Below are positions 44,701-59,200 of a DNA stretch of 64,000 nt, piece after piece; the first letter of the stretch is position 1, and each line of letters starts with the position of its first letter. Both the position numbers and the translations under genes were made by a program. Source of the DNA: Nematostella vectensis (Eukaryota; Cnidaria; Anthozoa; Actiniaria; Edwardsiidae); assembly GCF_932526225.1 (NCBI RefSeq), contig NC_064035.1:1921501-1985500 (forward strand), given 5' to 3'. The notes below the pieces were generated by a model. The model saw only the letters and a program-made list of their open reading frames with translations, made no database searches and was not told the origin of the DNA.

Positions 44701-45424
44701 GTATCACGTACCTGCCCCCTTGCATGTCCACAAGCGTGTAATTCCCTGTATCACGTACCTGCCCCCTTGCATGTCCACAAGCGTGTAATTCCCTGTATCA
44801 TGTACCTGCCCTCTTGCATGTCCACAAGCGTGTAATTCCCTGTATCATGTACCTACCCCCTTGCAAGTCCACAAGGCGTGTAATTCCCTGTATCATGTAC
44901 CTACCCCCTTGCATGTCCACAAGGCGTGTAATTCCCTGTATCACGTACCTGCCCCCTTGCATGTCCACAAGCGTGTAATTCCCTGTATCATGTACCTGCC
45001 CCCTTGCATGTCCACAAGTGCATAATTCCCTGTATCATGTACCTGCCCCCTTGCATGTCCACAAGCGTGTAATGCCCTGTATCATGTACCTGCCCCCTTG
45101 CATGTCCACAAGGCGTGTAATTCCCTGTATCATGTACCTGCCTCCTTGCATGTCCACAAGGCGTGTAATTCCCTGTATCATGTACCTGCCCCCTTGCATG
45201 TCCACAAGCGTGTAATTCCCTGTATCATGTACCTACCCCCTTGCATGTCCACAAGGCGTGTAATTCCCTGTATCATGTACCTACCCCTTGCATGTCCACA
45301 AGCGTGTAATTCCCTGTATCATGTACCTACCCCCTTGCATGTCCACAAGGCGTGTAATTCCCTGTATCATGTACCTGCCCCCTTGCATGTCCACAAGCGT
45401 GTAATGCCCTGTATCATGTACCTG

Positions 45425-48400
45425 CCCCCTTGCATGTCCACAAGGCGTGTAATTCCCTGTATCATGTACCTGCCTCCTTGCATGTCCACAAGCGTGTAAT
45501 TCCCTGTATCATGTACCTGCCCCCTTGCATGTCCACAAGCGTGTAATGCCCTGTATCATGTACCTGCCCCCTTGCATGTCCACAAGGCGTGTAATTCCCT
45601 GTATCATGTACCTGCCTCCTTGCATGTCCACAAGCGTGTAATTCCCTGTATCATGTACCTGCCTCCTTGCATGTCCACAAGGAGTGTAATTCCCTGTATC
45701 ATGTACCTACCCCCTTGCATGTCCACAAGCGTGTAATTACCTGTATCATGTACCTGCCCCCTTGCATGTCCACAAGGCGTGTAATTCCCTGTATCATGTA
45801 CCTGCCCCCTTGCATGTCCACAAGCGTGTAATTCCCTGTATCATGTACCTGCCCCCTTGCATGTCCACAAGCGTGTAATTCCCTGTATCACGTACCTGCC
45901 CCCTTGCATGTCCACAAGCGTGTAATTCCCTGTATCATGTACCTACCCCCTTGCATGTCCACAAGCGTGTAATTCCCTGTATCATGTACCTACCCCCTTG
46001 CATGTCCACAAGCGTGTAATTCCCTGTATCATGTACCTACCCTCTTGCATGTCCACAAGCGTGTAATTCCCTGTATCATGTACCTACCCCCTTGCATGTC
46101 CACAAGCGTGTAATTCCCTGTATCATGTACCTACCCTCTTGCATGTCCACAAGCGTGTAATTCCCTGTATCATGTACCTACCCCCTTGCATGTCCACAAG
46201 GCGTGTAATTCCCTGTATCATGTACCTACCCCCTTGCATGTCCACAAGGCGTGTAATTCCCTGTATCATGTACCTGCCCCCTTGCATGTCCACAAGCGTG
46301 TAATTCCCTGTATCATGTACCTACCCCCTTGCATGTCCACAAGGCGTGTAATTCCCTGTATCATGTACCTACCCCCTTGCATGTCCACAAGCGTGTAATT
46401 CCCTGTATCATGTACCTACCCCCTTGCATGTCCACAAGGCGTGTAATTCCCTGTATCATGTACCTACCCCCTTGCATGTCCACAAGCGTGTAATTCCCTG
46501 TATCATGTACCTACCCCCTTGCATGTCCACAAGCGTGTAATTCCCTGTATCATGTACCTGCCCCCTTGCATGTCCACAAGCGTGTAATTCCCTGTATCAT
46601 GTACCTACCCCCTTGCATGTCCACAAGCGTGTAATTCCCTGTATCATGTACCTACCCCCTTGCATGTCCACAAGCGTGTAATTCCCTGTATCACGTACCT
46701 GCCCCCTTGCATGTCCACAAGGCGTGTAATTCCCTGTATCATGTACCTACCCCCTTGCATGTCCACAAGGCGTGTAATTCCCTGTATCATGTACCTACCC
46801 CCTTGCATGTCCACAAGGCGTGTAATTCCCTGTATCATGTACCTACCCCCTTGCATGTCCACAAGCGTGTAATTCCCTGTATCATGTACCTACCCCCTTG
46901 CATGTCCACAAGCGTGTAATTCCCTGTATCATGTACCTACCCCCTTGCATGTCCACAAGCGTGTAATTCCCTGTATCACGTACCTGCCCCCTTGCATGTC
47001 CACAAGCGTGTAATTCCCTGTATCACGTACCTGCCCCCTTGCATGTCCACAAGCGTGTAATTCCCTGTATCATGTACCTGCCCTCTTGCATGTCCACAAG
47101 CGTGTAATTCCCTGTATCATGTACCTACCCCCTTGCATGTCCACAAGGCGTGTAATTCCCTGTATCATGTACCTACCCCCTTGCATGTCCACAAGGCGTG
47201 TAATTCCCTGTATCATGTACCTGCCCCCTTGCATGTCCACAAGCGTGTAATTCCCTGTATCACGTACCTGCCCCCTTGCATGTCCACAAGCGTGTAATTC
47301 CCTGTATCATGTACCTACCCCCTTGCATGTCCACAAGGCGTGTAATTCCCTGTATCATGTACCTGCCCCCTTGCATGTCCACAAGCGTGTAATTCCCTGT
47401 ATCACGTACCTGCCCCCTTGCATGTCCACAAGGCGTGTAATTCCCTGTATCATGTACCTACCCCCTTGCATGTCCACAAGGCGTGTAATTCCCTGTATCA
47501 CGTACCTGCCCCCTTGCATGTAGCGTGTAATTCCCTGTATCATGTACCTGCCCCCTTGCATGTCCACAAGCGTGTAATTCCCTGTATCATGTACCTACCC
47601 TCTTGCATGTCCACAAGCGTGTAATTCCCTGTATCATGTACCTGCCCCCTTGCATGTCCACAAGCGTGTAATTCCCTGTATCATGTACCTACCCCCTTGC
47701 ATGTCCACAAGCGTGTAATTCCCTGTATCATGTTCCTGCCCCCTTGCATGTCCACAAGCGTGTAATTCCCTGTATCATGTACCTGCCCCCTTGCATGTCC
47801 ACAAGCGTGTAATTCCCTGTATCATGTACCTAGCCCCTTGCATGTCCACAAGCGTGTAATTCCCTGTATCATGTTCCTGCCCCCTTGCATGTCCACAAGC
47901 GTGTAATTCCCTGTATCATGTACCTGCCCCCTTGCATGTCCACAAGCGTGTAATTCCCTGTATCAAGTACCTACCCCCTTGCATGTCCACAAGCGTGTAA
48001 TTCCCTGTATCACGTACCTGCCCCCTTGCATGTCCACAAGCGTGTAATTCCCTGTATCATGTACCTGCCCCCTTGCATGTCCACAAGCGTGTAATTCCCT
48101 GTATCATGTACCTGCCCCCTTGCATCTCCACAAGCGCGTAATTCCCTGTATCATGTACCTGCCCCCTTGCATGTCCACAAGCGTGTAATGCCCTGTATCA
48201 CGTACCTGCCCCCTTGCATCTCCACAAGCGTGTAATTCCCTGTATCATGTACCTACCCCCTTGCATGTCCACAAGCGTGTAATTCCCTGTATCACGTACC
48301 TGCCCCCTTGCATGTCCACAAGCGTGTAATTCCCTGTATTATGTACCTGCCCCCTTGCATGTCCACAAGCGTGTAATTCCCTGTATCATGTACCTGCCCC

Positions 48401-50380
48401 CTTGCATCTCCACAAGCGCGTAATTCCCTGTATCATGTACCTGCCCCCTTGCATGTCCACAAGCGTGTAATGCCCTGTATCACGTACCTGCCCCCTTGCA
48501 TCTCCACAAGCGTGTAATTCCCTGTATCATGTACCTACCCCCTTGCATGTCCAAAAGCGTGTAATTCCCTGTATCAAGCACCTGCCCCCTTGCATGTCCA
48601 CAAGCCTGTAATTCCCTGTATCATGTACCTACCCCCTTGCATGTCCAAAAGCGTGTAATTCCCTGTATCATGTACCTACCCCCTTGCATGTCCACAAAGC
48701 GCGTAATTCCCTGTATCATGTACCTACCCCCTTGCATGTCCACAAAGCGCGTAATTCCCTGTATCATGTACCTGCCCCCTTGCATGTCCACAAGCGTGTA
48801 ATTCCCTGTATCATGTACCTGCCCCCTTGCATGTCCACAAGTGCATAATTCCCTGTATCATGTACCTGCCCCCTTGCATGTCCACAAAGCGCGTAATTCC
48901 CTGTATCATGTACCTGCCCCCTTGCATGTCCACAAGAGCGTGTAATTCCCTGTATCATGTACCTGCCCCCTTGCATGTCCACAAGCGTGTAATTCCCTGT
49001 ATCATGTACCTGCCCCCTTGCATGTCCACAAGTGTGTAATTCCCTGTATCATGTACCTGCCCCCTTGCATGTCCACAAGGCGTGTAATTCCCTGTATCAT
49101 GTACCTGCCCCCTTGCATGTCCACAAGAGCGTGTAATTCCCTGTATCATGTACCTGCCCCCTTGCATGTCCACAAGCGTGTAATTCCCTGTATCATGTAC
49201 CTGCCCCCTTGCATGTCCACAAGCGTGTAATTCCCTGTATCACGTACCTGCCCCCTTGCATGTCCACAAGCGTGTAATTCCCTGTATCATGTACCTGCCC
49301 CTGTGCATGTCCACAAGGCGTGTAATTCCCTGTATCATGTACCTGCCCCCTTGCATGTCCACAAGCGTGTAATTCCCTGTATCATGTACCTACCCCCTTG
49401 CATGTCCACAAGGCGTGTAATTCCCTGTATCACGTACCTGCCCCCTTGCATGTCCACAAGCGTGTAATTCCCTGTATCATGTACCTACCCCCTTGCATGT
49501 CCACAAGCGTGTAATTCCCTGTATCACGTACCTGCCCCCTTGCATGTCCACAAGCGTGTAATTCCCTGTATCATGTACCTGCCCCCTTGCATGTCCACAA
49601 GTGTGTAATTCCCTGTATCATGTACCTGCCCCCTTGCATGTCCACAAGTGTGTAATTCCCTGTATCATGTACCTGCCCCTTGCATGTCCACAAGGCGTGT
49701 AATTCCCTGTATCACGTACCTACCCCCTTGCATGTCCACAAGGCGTGTAATTCCCTGTATCATGTACCTACCCCCTTGCATGTCCACAAGCGTGTAATTC
49801 CCTGTATCATGTACCTGCCCCCTTGCATGTCCACAAGTGTGTAATTCCCTGTATCATGTACCTGCCCCCTTGCATGTCCACAAGGCGTGTAATTCCCTGT
49901 ATCAAGCACCTGCCCCCTTGCATGTCCACAAGCGCGTAATTCCCTGTATCATGTACCTGCCCCCTTGCATGTCCACAAGGCGTGTAATTCCCTGTATCAA
50001 GCACCTGCCCCCTTGCATGTCCACAAGCGTGTAATTCCCTGTATCATGTACCTGCCCCCTTGCATGTCCACAAGGCGTGTAATTCCCTGTATCATGTACC
50101 TGCCCCCTTGCGTGTCCACAAGCGTGTAATTCCCTGTATCACGTACCTGCCCCCTTGCATGTCCACAAGCGTGTAATTCCCTGTATCACGTACCTGCCCC
50201 CTTGCATGTCCACAAGCGTGTAATTCCCTGTATCACGTACCTGCCCCCTTGCATGTCCACAAGCGTGTAATTCCCTGTATCATGTACCTGCCCCCTTGCA
50301 TGTCCACAAGGCGTGTAATTCCCTGTATCATGTACCTACCCCCTTGCATGTCCACAAGCGTGTAATTCCCTGTATCATGT
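45425..50380. repeat. 4.9-kb segment of the array duplicated at 53893-58800
   Basis: Unit variants follow the same order in both segments at an offset of 8,468 bp, changing to 8,421 after one 47-bp unit present near 47570-47613 is missing from the second copy (near 56050). Marker variants include GGAGTGTAAT at 45681 and 54149 and the truncated TGTAGCG unit. Confidence 0.85.
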
Positions 50381-52094
50381 ACCTACCCCCTTGCATGTCC
50401 ACAAGGCGTGTAATTCCCAGTATCATGTACCTGCCCCCTTGCATGTCCACAAAGCGCGTAATTCCCTGTATCATGTACCTGCCCTCTTGCATGTCCACAA
50501 GCGCGTAATTCCCTGTATCATGTACCTACCCCCTTGCATGTCCACAAGCGTGTAATTCCTTGTATCATGTACCTACCCCCTTGCATGTCCACAAGCGTGT
50601 AATTCCCTGTATCATGTACCTGCCCCCTTGCATGTCCACAAGCGTGTAATTCCCTGTATCATGTACCTACCCTCTTGCATGTCCACAAGGCGTGTAATTC
50701 CCTGTATCAAGCACCTGCCCCCTTGCATGTCCACAAGCGCGTAATTCCCTGTATCATGTACCTGCCCCCTTGCATGTCCACAAGGCGTGTAATTCCCTGT
50801 ATCAAGCACCTGCCCCCTTGCATGTCCACAAGCGTGTAATTCCCTGTATCATGTACCTGCCCCCTTGCATGTCCACAAGGCGTGTAATTCCCTGTATCAT
50901 GTACCTGCCCCCTTGCGTGTCCACAAGCGTGTAATTCCCTGTATCACGTACCTGCCCCCTTGCATGTCCACAAGCGTGTAATTCCCTGTATCACGTACCT
51001 GCCCCCTTGCATGTCCACAAGCGTGTAATTCCCTGTATCACTACCTGCCCCCTTGCATGTCCACAAGCGTGTAATTCCCTGTATCATGTACCTGCCCCCT
51101 TGCATGTCCACAAGGCGTGTAATTCCCTGTATCATGTACCTACCCCCTTGCATGTCCACAAGCGTGTAATTCCCTGTATCATGTACCTACCCCCTTGCAT
51201 GTCCACAAGGCGTGTAATTCCCTGTATCATGTACCTGCCCCCTTGCATGTCCACAAAGCGCGTAATTCCCTGTATCATGTACCTGCCCTCTTGCATGTCC
51301 ACAAGCGCGTAATTCCCTGTATCATGTACCTACCCCCTTGCATGTCCACAAGCGTGTAATTCCCTGTATCATGTACCTACCCCCTTGCATGTCCACAAGC
51401 GTGTAATTCCCTGTATCATGTACCTGCCCCCTTGCATGTCCACAAGCGTGTAATTCCCTGTATCATGTATCTACCCTCTTGCATGTCCACAAGCGCGTAA
51501 TTCCCTGTATCATGTACCTGCCCCCTTGCATGTCCACAAGCGTGTAATTCCCTGTATCATGTACCTGCCCCCTTGCATGTCCACAAGGCGTGTAATTCCC
51601 TGTATCATGTACCTGCCCCCTTGCATGTCCACAAGCGTGTAATTCCCTGTATCATGTACCTACCCCCTTGCATGTCCACAAGCGTGTAATTCCCTGTATC
51701 ATGTACCTGCCCCCTTGCATGTCCACAAGGCGTGTAATTCCCTGTATCATGTACCTGCCCTCTTGCATGTCCACAAAGCGCGTAATTCCCTGTATCACGT
51801 ACCTGCCCTCTTGCATGTCCACAAGCGCGTAATTCCATGTATCATGTACCTACCCCCTTGCATGTCCACAAGGCGTGTAATGCCCTGTATCATGTACCTG
51901 CCCCCTTGCATGTCCACAAGGCGTGTAATTCCCTGTATCATGTACCTGCCCCCTTGCATGTCCACAAGCGCGTAATTCCCTGTATCATGTACCTGCCCCC
52001 TTGCATGTCCACAAGCGTGTAATTCCCTGTATCATGTACCTGCCCCCTTGCATGTCCACAAGCGTGTAATTCCCTGTATCATGTACCTGCCCCC

Positions 52095-53232
52095 TTGCAT
52101 GTCCACAAGGCGTGTAATTCCCTGTATCATGTACCTGCCCTCTTGCATGTCCACAAAGCGCGTAATTCCCTGTATCACGTACCTGCCCTCTTGCATGTCC
52201 ACAAGCGCGTAATTCCCTGTATCATGTACCTACCCCCTTGCATGTCCACAAGGCGTGTAATGCCCTGTATCATGTACCTGCCCCCTTGCATGTCCACAAG
52301 GCGTGTAATTCCCTGTATCATGTACCTGCCCCCTTGCATGTCCACAAGCGCGTAATTCCCTGTATCATGTACCTGCCCCCTTGCATGTCCACAAGCGTGT
52401 AATTCCCTGTATCATGTACCTGCCCCCTTGCATGTCCACAAGCATGTAATTCCCTGTATCATGTACCTGCCCCCTTGCATGTCCACAAGCGTGTAATTCC
52501 CTGTATCATGTACCTACCCCCTTGCATGTCCACAAGGCGTGTAATTCCCTGTATCATGTACCTGCCCCCTTGCATGTCCACAAGGCGTGTAATTCCCTGT
52601 ATCATGTACCTGCCCCCTTGCATGTCCACAAGGCGTGTAATTCCCTGTATCATGTACCTGCCCCCTTGCATGTCCACAAGCATGTAATTCCCTGTATCAT
52701 GTACCTGCCCCCTTGCATGTCCACAAGTGCGTAATTCCCTGTATCATGTACCTGCCCCCTTGCATGTCCACAAGCGTGTAATTCCCTGTATCATGTACCT
52801 GCCCCCTTGCATGTCCACAAGGCGTGTAATTCCCTGTATCATGTACCTACCCCCTTGCATGTCCACAAGCGTGTAATTCCCTGTATCATGTACCTACCCC
52901 CTTGCATGTCCACAAGGCGTGTAATTCCCTGTATCATGTACCTGCCCCCTTGCATGTCCACAAAGCGCGTAATTCCCTGTATCATGTACCTACCCCCTTG
53001 CATGTCCACAAGCGTGTAATTCCCTGTATCATGTACCTACCCCCTTGCATGTCCACAAGCGTGTAATTCCCTGTATCATGTACCTGCCCCCTTGCATGTC
53101 CACAAGCGTGTAATTCCCTGTATCATGTACCTACCCTCTTGCATGTCCACAAGCGCGTAATTCCCTGTATCATGTACCTGCCCCCTTGCATGTCCACAAG
53201 CGTGTAATTCCCTGTATCATGTACCTGCCCCC
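52095..53232. repeat. 1,138-bp tandem block within the array
   Basis: The pattern of unit variants from 52095 recurs from 53233; part of it also occurs 380 bp upstream at 51715. A separate block with the GCGTGTCC variant recurs at about 805 bp (50111 and 50916). Confidence 0.75.
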
Positions 53233-56200
53233 TTGCATGTCCACAAGGCGTGTAATTCCCTGTATCATGTACCTGCCCTTTTGCATGTCCACAAAGCGCG
53301 TAATTCCCTGTATCACGTACCTGCCCTCTTGCATGTCCACAAGCGCGTAATTCCCTGTATCATGTACCTACCCCCTTGCATGTCCACAAGGCGTGTAATG
53401 CCCTGTATCATGTACCTGCCCCCTTGCATGTCCACAAGGCGTGTAATTCCCTGTATCATGTACCTGCCCCCTTGCATGTCCACAAGCGCGTAATTCCCTG
53501 TATCATGTACCTGCCCCCTTGCATGTCCACAAGCGTGTAATTCCCTGTATCATGTACCTGCCCCCTTGCATGTCCACAAGCATGTAATTCCCTGTATCAT
53601 GTACCTGCCCCCTTGCATGTCCACAAGCGTGTAATTCCCTGTATCATGTACCTACCCCCTTGCATGTCCACAAGGCGTGTAATTCCCTGTATCATGTACC
53701 TGCCCCCTTGCATGTCCACAAGGCGTGTAATTCCCTGTATCATGTACCTGCCCCCTTGCATGTCCACAAGGCGTGTAATTCCCTGTATCATGTACCTGCC
53801 CCCTTGCATGTCCACAAGCATGTAATTCCCTGTATCATGTACCTGCCCCCTTGCATGTCCACAAGTGCGTAATTCCCTGTATCATGTACCTGCCCCCTTG
53901 CATGTCCACAAGGCGTGTAATTCCCTGTATCATGTACCTGCCTCCTTGCATGTCCACAAGCGTGTAATTCCCTGTATCATGTACCTGCCCCCTTGCATGT
54001 CCACAAGCGTGTAATGCCCTGTATCATGTACCTGCCCCCTTGCATGTCCACAAGGCGTGTAATTCCCTGTATCATGTACCTGCCTCCTTGCATGTCCACA
54101 AGCGTGTAATTCCCTGTATCATGTACCTGCCTCCTTGCATGTCCACAAGGAGTGTAATTCCCTGTATCATGTACCTACCCCCTTGCATGTCCACAAGCGT
54201 GTAATTACCTGTATCATGTACCTGCCCCCTTGCATGTCCACAAGGCGTGTAATTCCCTGTATCATGTACCTGCCCCCTTGCATGTCCACAAGCGTGTAAT
54301 TCCCTGTATCATGTACCTGCCCCCTTGCATGTCCACAAGCGTGTAATTCCCTGTATCACGTACCTGCCCCCTTGCATGTCCACAAGCGTGTAATTCCCTG
54401 TATCATGTACCTACCCCCTTGCATGTCCACAAGCGTGTAATTCCCTGTATCATGTACCTACCCCCTTGCATGTCCACAAGCGTGTAATTCCCTGTATCAT
54501 GTACCTACCCTCTTGCATGTCCACAAGCGTGTAATTCCCTGTATCATGTACCTACCCCCTTGCATGTCCACAAGCGTGTAATTCCCTGTATCATGTACCT
54601 ACCCTCTTGCATGTCCACAAGCGTGTAATTCCCTGTATCATGTACCTACCCCCTTGCATGTCCACAAGGCGTGTAATTCCCTGTATCATGTACCTACCCC
54701 CTTGCATGTCCACAAGGCGTGTAATTCCCTGTATCATGTACCTGCCCCCTTGCATGTCCACAAGCGTGTAATTCCCTGTATCATGTACCTACCCCCTTGC
54801 ATGTCCACAAGGCGTGTAATTCCCTGTATCATGTACCTACCCCCTTGCATGTCCACAAGCGTGTAATTCCCTGTATCATGTACCTACCCCCTTGCATGTC
54901 CACAAGGCGTGTAATTCCCTGTATCATGTACCTACCCCCTTGCATGTCCACAAGCGTGTAATTCCCTGTATCATGTACCTACCCCCTTGCATGTCCACAA
55001 GCGTGTAATTCCCTGTATCATGTACCTGCCCCCTTGCATGTCCACAAGCGTGTAATTCCCTGTATCATGTACCTACCCCCTTGCATGTCCACAAGCGTGT
55101 AATTCCCTGTATCATGTACCTACCCCCTTGCATGTCCACAAGCGTGTAATTCCCTGTATCACGTACCTGCCCCCTTGCATGTCCACAAGGCGTGTAATTC
55201 CCTGTATCATGTACCTACCCCCTTGCATGTCCACAAGGCGTGTAATTCCCTGTATCATGTACCTACCCCCTTGCATGTCCACAAGGCGTGTAATTCCCTG
55301 TATCATGTACCTACCCCCTTGCATGTCCACAAGCGTGTAATTCCCTGTATCATGTACCTACCCCCTTGCATGTCCACAAGCGTGTAATTCCCTGTATCAT
55401 GTACCTACCCCCTTGCATGTCCACAAGCGTGTAATTCCCTGTATCACGTACCTGCCCCCTTGCATGTCCACAAGCGTGTAATTCCCTGTATCACGTACCT
55501 GCCCCCTTGCATGTCCACAAGCGTGTAATTCCCTGTATCATGTACCTGCCCTCTTGCATGTCCACAAGCGTGTAATTCCCTGTATCATGTACCTACCCCC
55601 TTGCATGTCCACAAGGCGTGTAATTCCCTGTATCATGTACCTACCCCCTTGCATGTCCACAAGGCGTGTAATTCCCTGTATCATGTACCTGCCCCCTTGC
55701 ATGTCCACAAGCGTGTAATTCCCTGTATCACGTACCTGCCCCCTTGCATGTCCACAAGCGTGTAATTCCCTGTATCATGTACCTACCCCCTTGCATGTCC
55801 ACAAGGCGTGTAATTCCCTGTATCATGTACCTGCCCCCTTGCATGTCCACAAGCGTGTAATTCCCTGTATCACGTACCTGCCCCCTTGCATGTCCACAAG
55901 GCGTGTAATTCCCTGTATCATGTACCTACCCCCTTGCATGTCCACAAGGCGTGTAATTCCCTGTATCACGTACCTGCCCCCTTGCATGTAGCGTGTAATT
56001 CCCTGTATCATGTACCTGCCCCCTTGCATGTCCACAAGCGTGTAATTCCCTGTATCATGTACCTGCCCCCTTGCATGTCCACAAGCGTGTAATTCCCTGT
56101 ATCATGTACCTACCCCCTTGCATGTCCACAAGCGTGTAATTCCCTGTATCATGTTCCTGCCCCCTTGCATGTCCACAAGCGTGTAATTCCCTGTATCATG

Positions 56201-59200
56201 TACCTGCCCCCTTGCATGTCCACAAGCGTGTAATTCCCTGTATCATGTACCTAGCCCCTTGCATGTCCACAAGCGTGTAATTCCCTGTATCATGTTCCTG
56301 CCCCCTTGCATGTCCACAAGCGTGTAATTCCCTGTATCATGTACCTGCCCCCTTGCATGTCCACAAGCGTGTAATTCCCTGTATCAAGTACCTACCCCCT
56401 TGCATGTCCACAAGCGTGTAATTCCCTGTATCACGTACCTGCCCCCTTGCATGTCCACAAGCGTGTAATTCCCTGTATCATGTACCTGCCCCCTTGCATG
56501 TCCACAAGCGTGTAATTCCCTGTATCATGTACCTGCCCCCTTGCATCTCCACAAGCGCGTAATTCCCTGTATCATGTACCTGCCCCCTTGCATGTCCACA
56601 AGCGTGTAATGCCCTGTATCACGTACCTGCCCCCTTGCATCTCCACAAGCGTGTAATTCCCTGTATCATGTACCTACCCCCTTGCATGTCCACAAGCGTG
56701 TAATTCCCTGTATCACGTACCTGCCCCCTTGCATGTCCACAAGCGTGTAATTCCCTGTATTATGTACCTGCCCCCTTGCATGTCCACAAGCGTGTAATTC
56801 CCTGTATCATGTACCTGCCCCCTTGCATCTCCACAAGCGCGTAATTCCCTGTATCATGTACCTGCCCCCTTGCATGTCCACAAGCGTGTAATGCCCTGTA
56901 TCACGTACCTGCCCCCTTGCATCTCCACAAGCGTGTAATTCCCTGTATCATGTACCTACCCCCTTGCATGTCCAAAAGCGTGTAATTCCCTGTATCAAGC
57001 ACCTGCCCCCTTGCATGTCCACAAGCCTGTAATTCCCTGTATCATGTACCTACCCCCTTGCATGTCCAAAAGCGTGTAATTCCCTGTATCATGTACCTAC
57101 CCCCTTGCATGTCCACAAAGCGCGTAATTCCCTGTATCATGTACCTACCCCCTTGCATGTCCACAAAGCGCGTAATTCCCTGTATCATGTACCTGCCCCC
57201 TTGCATGTCCACAAGCGTGTAATTCCCTGTATCATGTACCTGCCCCCTTGCATGTCCACAAGTGCATAATTCCCTGTATCATGTACCTGCCCCCTTGCAT
57301 GTCCACAAAGCGCGTAATTCCCTGTATCATGTACCTGCCCCCTTGCATGTCCACAAGAGCGTGTAATTCCCTGTATCATGTACCTGCCCCCTTGCATGTC
57401 CACAAGCGTGTAATTCCCTGTATCATGTACCTGCCCCCTTGCATGTCCACAAGTGTGTAATTCCCTGTATCATGTACCTGCCCCCTTGCATGTCCACAAG
57501 GCGTGTAATTCCCTGTATCATGTACCTGCCCCCTTGCATGTCCACAAGAGCGTGTAATTCCCTGTATCATGTACCTGCCCCCTTGCATGTCCACAAGCGT
57601 GTAATTCCCTGTATCATGTACCTGCCCCCTTGCATGTCCACAAGCGTGTAATTCCCTGTATCACGTACCTGCCCCCTTGCATGTCCACAAGCGTGTAATT
57701 CCCTGTATCATGTACCTGTCCCTGTGCATGTCCACAAGGCGTGTAATTCCCTGTATCATGTACCTGCCCCCTTGCATGTCCACAAGCGTGTAATTCCCTG
57801 TATCATGTACCTACCCCCTTGCATGTCCACAAGGCGTGTAATTCCCTGTATCACGTACCTGCCCCCTTGCATGTCCACAAGCGTGTAATTCCCTGTATCA
57901 TGTACCTACCCCCTTGCATGTCCACAAGCGTGTAATTCCCTGTATCACGTACCTGCCCCCTTGCATGTCCACAAGCGTGTAATTCCCTGTATCATGTACC
58001 TGCCCCCTTGCATGTCCACAAGTGTGTAATTCCCTGTATCATGTACCTGCCCCCTTGCATGTCCACAAGTGTGTAATTCCCTGTATCATGTACCTGCCCC
58101 TTGCATGTCCACAAGGCGTGTAATTCCCTGTATCACGTACCTACCCCCTTGCATGTCCACAAGGCGTGTAATTCCCTGTATCATGTACCTACCCCCTTGC
58201 ATGTCCACAAGCGTGTAATTCCCTGTATCATGTACCTGCCCCCTTGCATGTCCACAAGTGTGTAATTCCCTGTATCATGTACCTGCCCCCTTGCATGTCC
58301 ACAAGGCGTGTAATTCCCTGTATCAAGCACCTGCCCCCTTGCATGTCCACAAGCGCGTAATTCCCTGTATCATGTACCTGCCCCCTTGCATGTCCACAAG
58401 GCGTGTAATTCCCTGTATCAAGCACCTGCCCCCTTGCATGTCCACAAGCGTGTAATTCCCTGTATCATGTACCTGCCCCCTTGCATGTCCACAAGGCGTG
58501 TAATTCCCTGTATCATGTACCTGCCCCCTTGCATGTCCACAAGTGCGTAATTCCCTGTATCACGTACCTGCCCCCTTGCATGTCCACAAGCGTGTAATTC
58601 CCTGTATCACGTACCTGCCCCCTTGCATGTCCACAAGCGTGTAATTCCCTGTATCACGTACCTGCCCCCTTGCATGTCCACAAGCGTGTAATTCCCTGTA
58701 TCATGTACCTGCCCCCTTGCATGTCCACAAGGCGTGTAATTCCCTGTATCATGTACCTACCCCCTTGCATGTCCACAAGCGTGTAATTCCCTGTATCATG
58801 TACCTGCCCCCTTGCATGTCCACAAGCTTGTAATTCCCTGTATCATGTACCTGCCCCCTTGCGTGTCAACAAGCGTGTAATTCCCTGTATCATGTACCTG
58901 CCTCCTTGCATGTCCACAAGCGCGTAATTCCCTGTATCATGTACCTGCCCCCTTGCATGTCCACAAGCTTGTAATTCCCTGTATCATGTACCTGCCCCCT
59001 TGCATGTCCACAAGCGCATAATTCCCTGTATCATGTACCTGCCCCGTTGCATGTCCACAAGCGCATAATTCCCTGTATCATGTACTTGCCCCCTTGCATG
59101 TCCACAAGCGTGTAATTCCCTGTATCATGTACCTACCCCCTTGCATGTCCACAAGGCGTGTAATGCCCTGTATCATGTACCTGCCCCCTTGCATGTCCAC

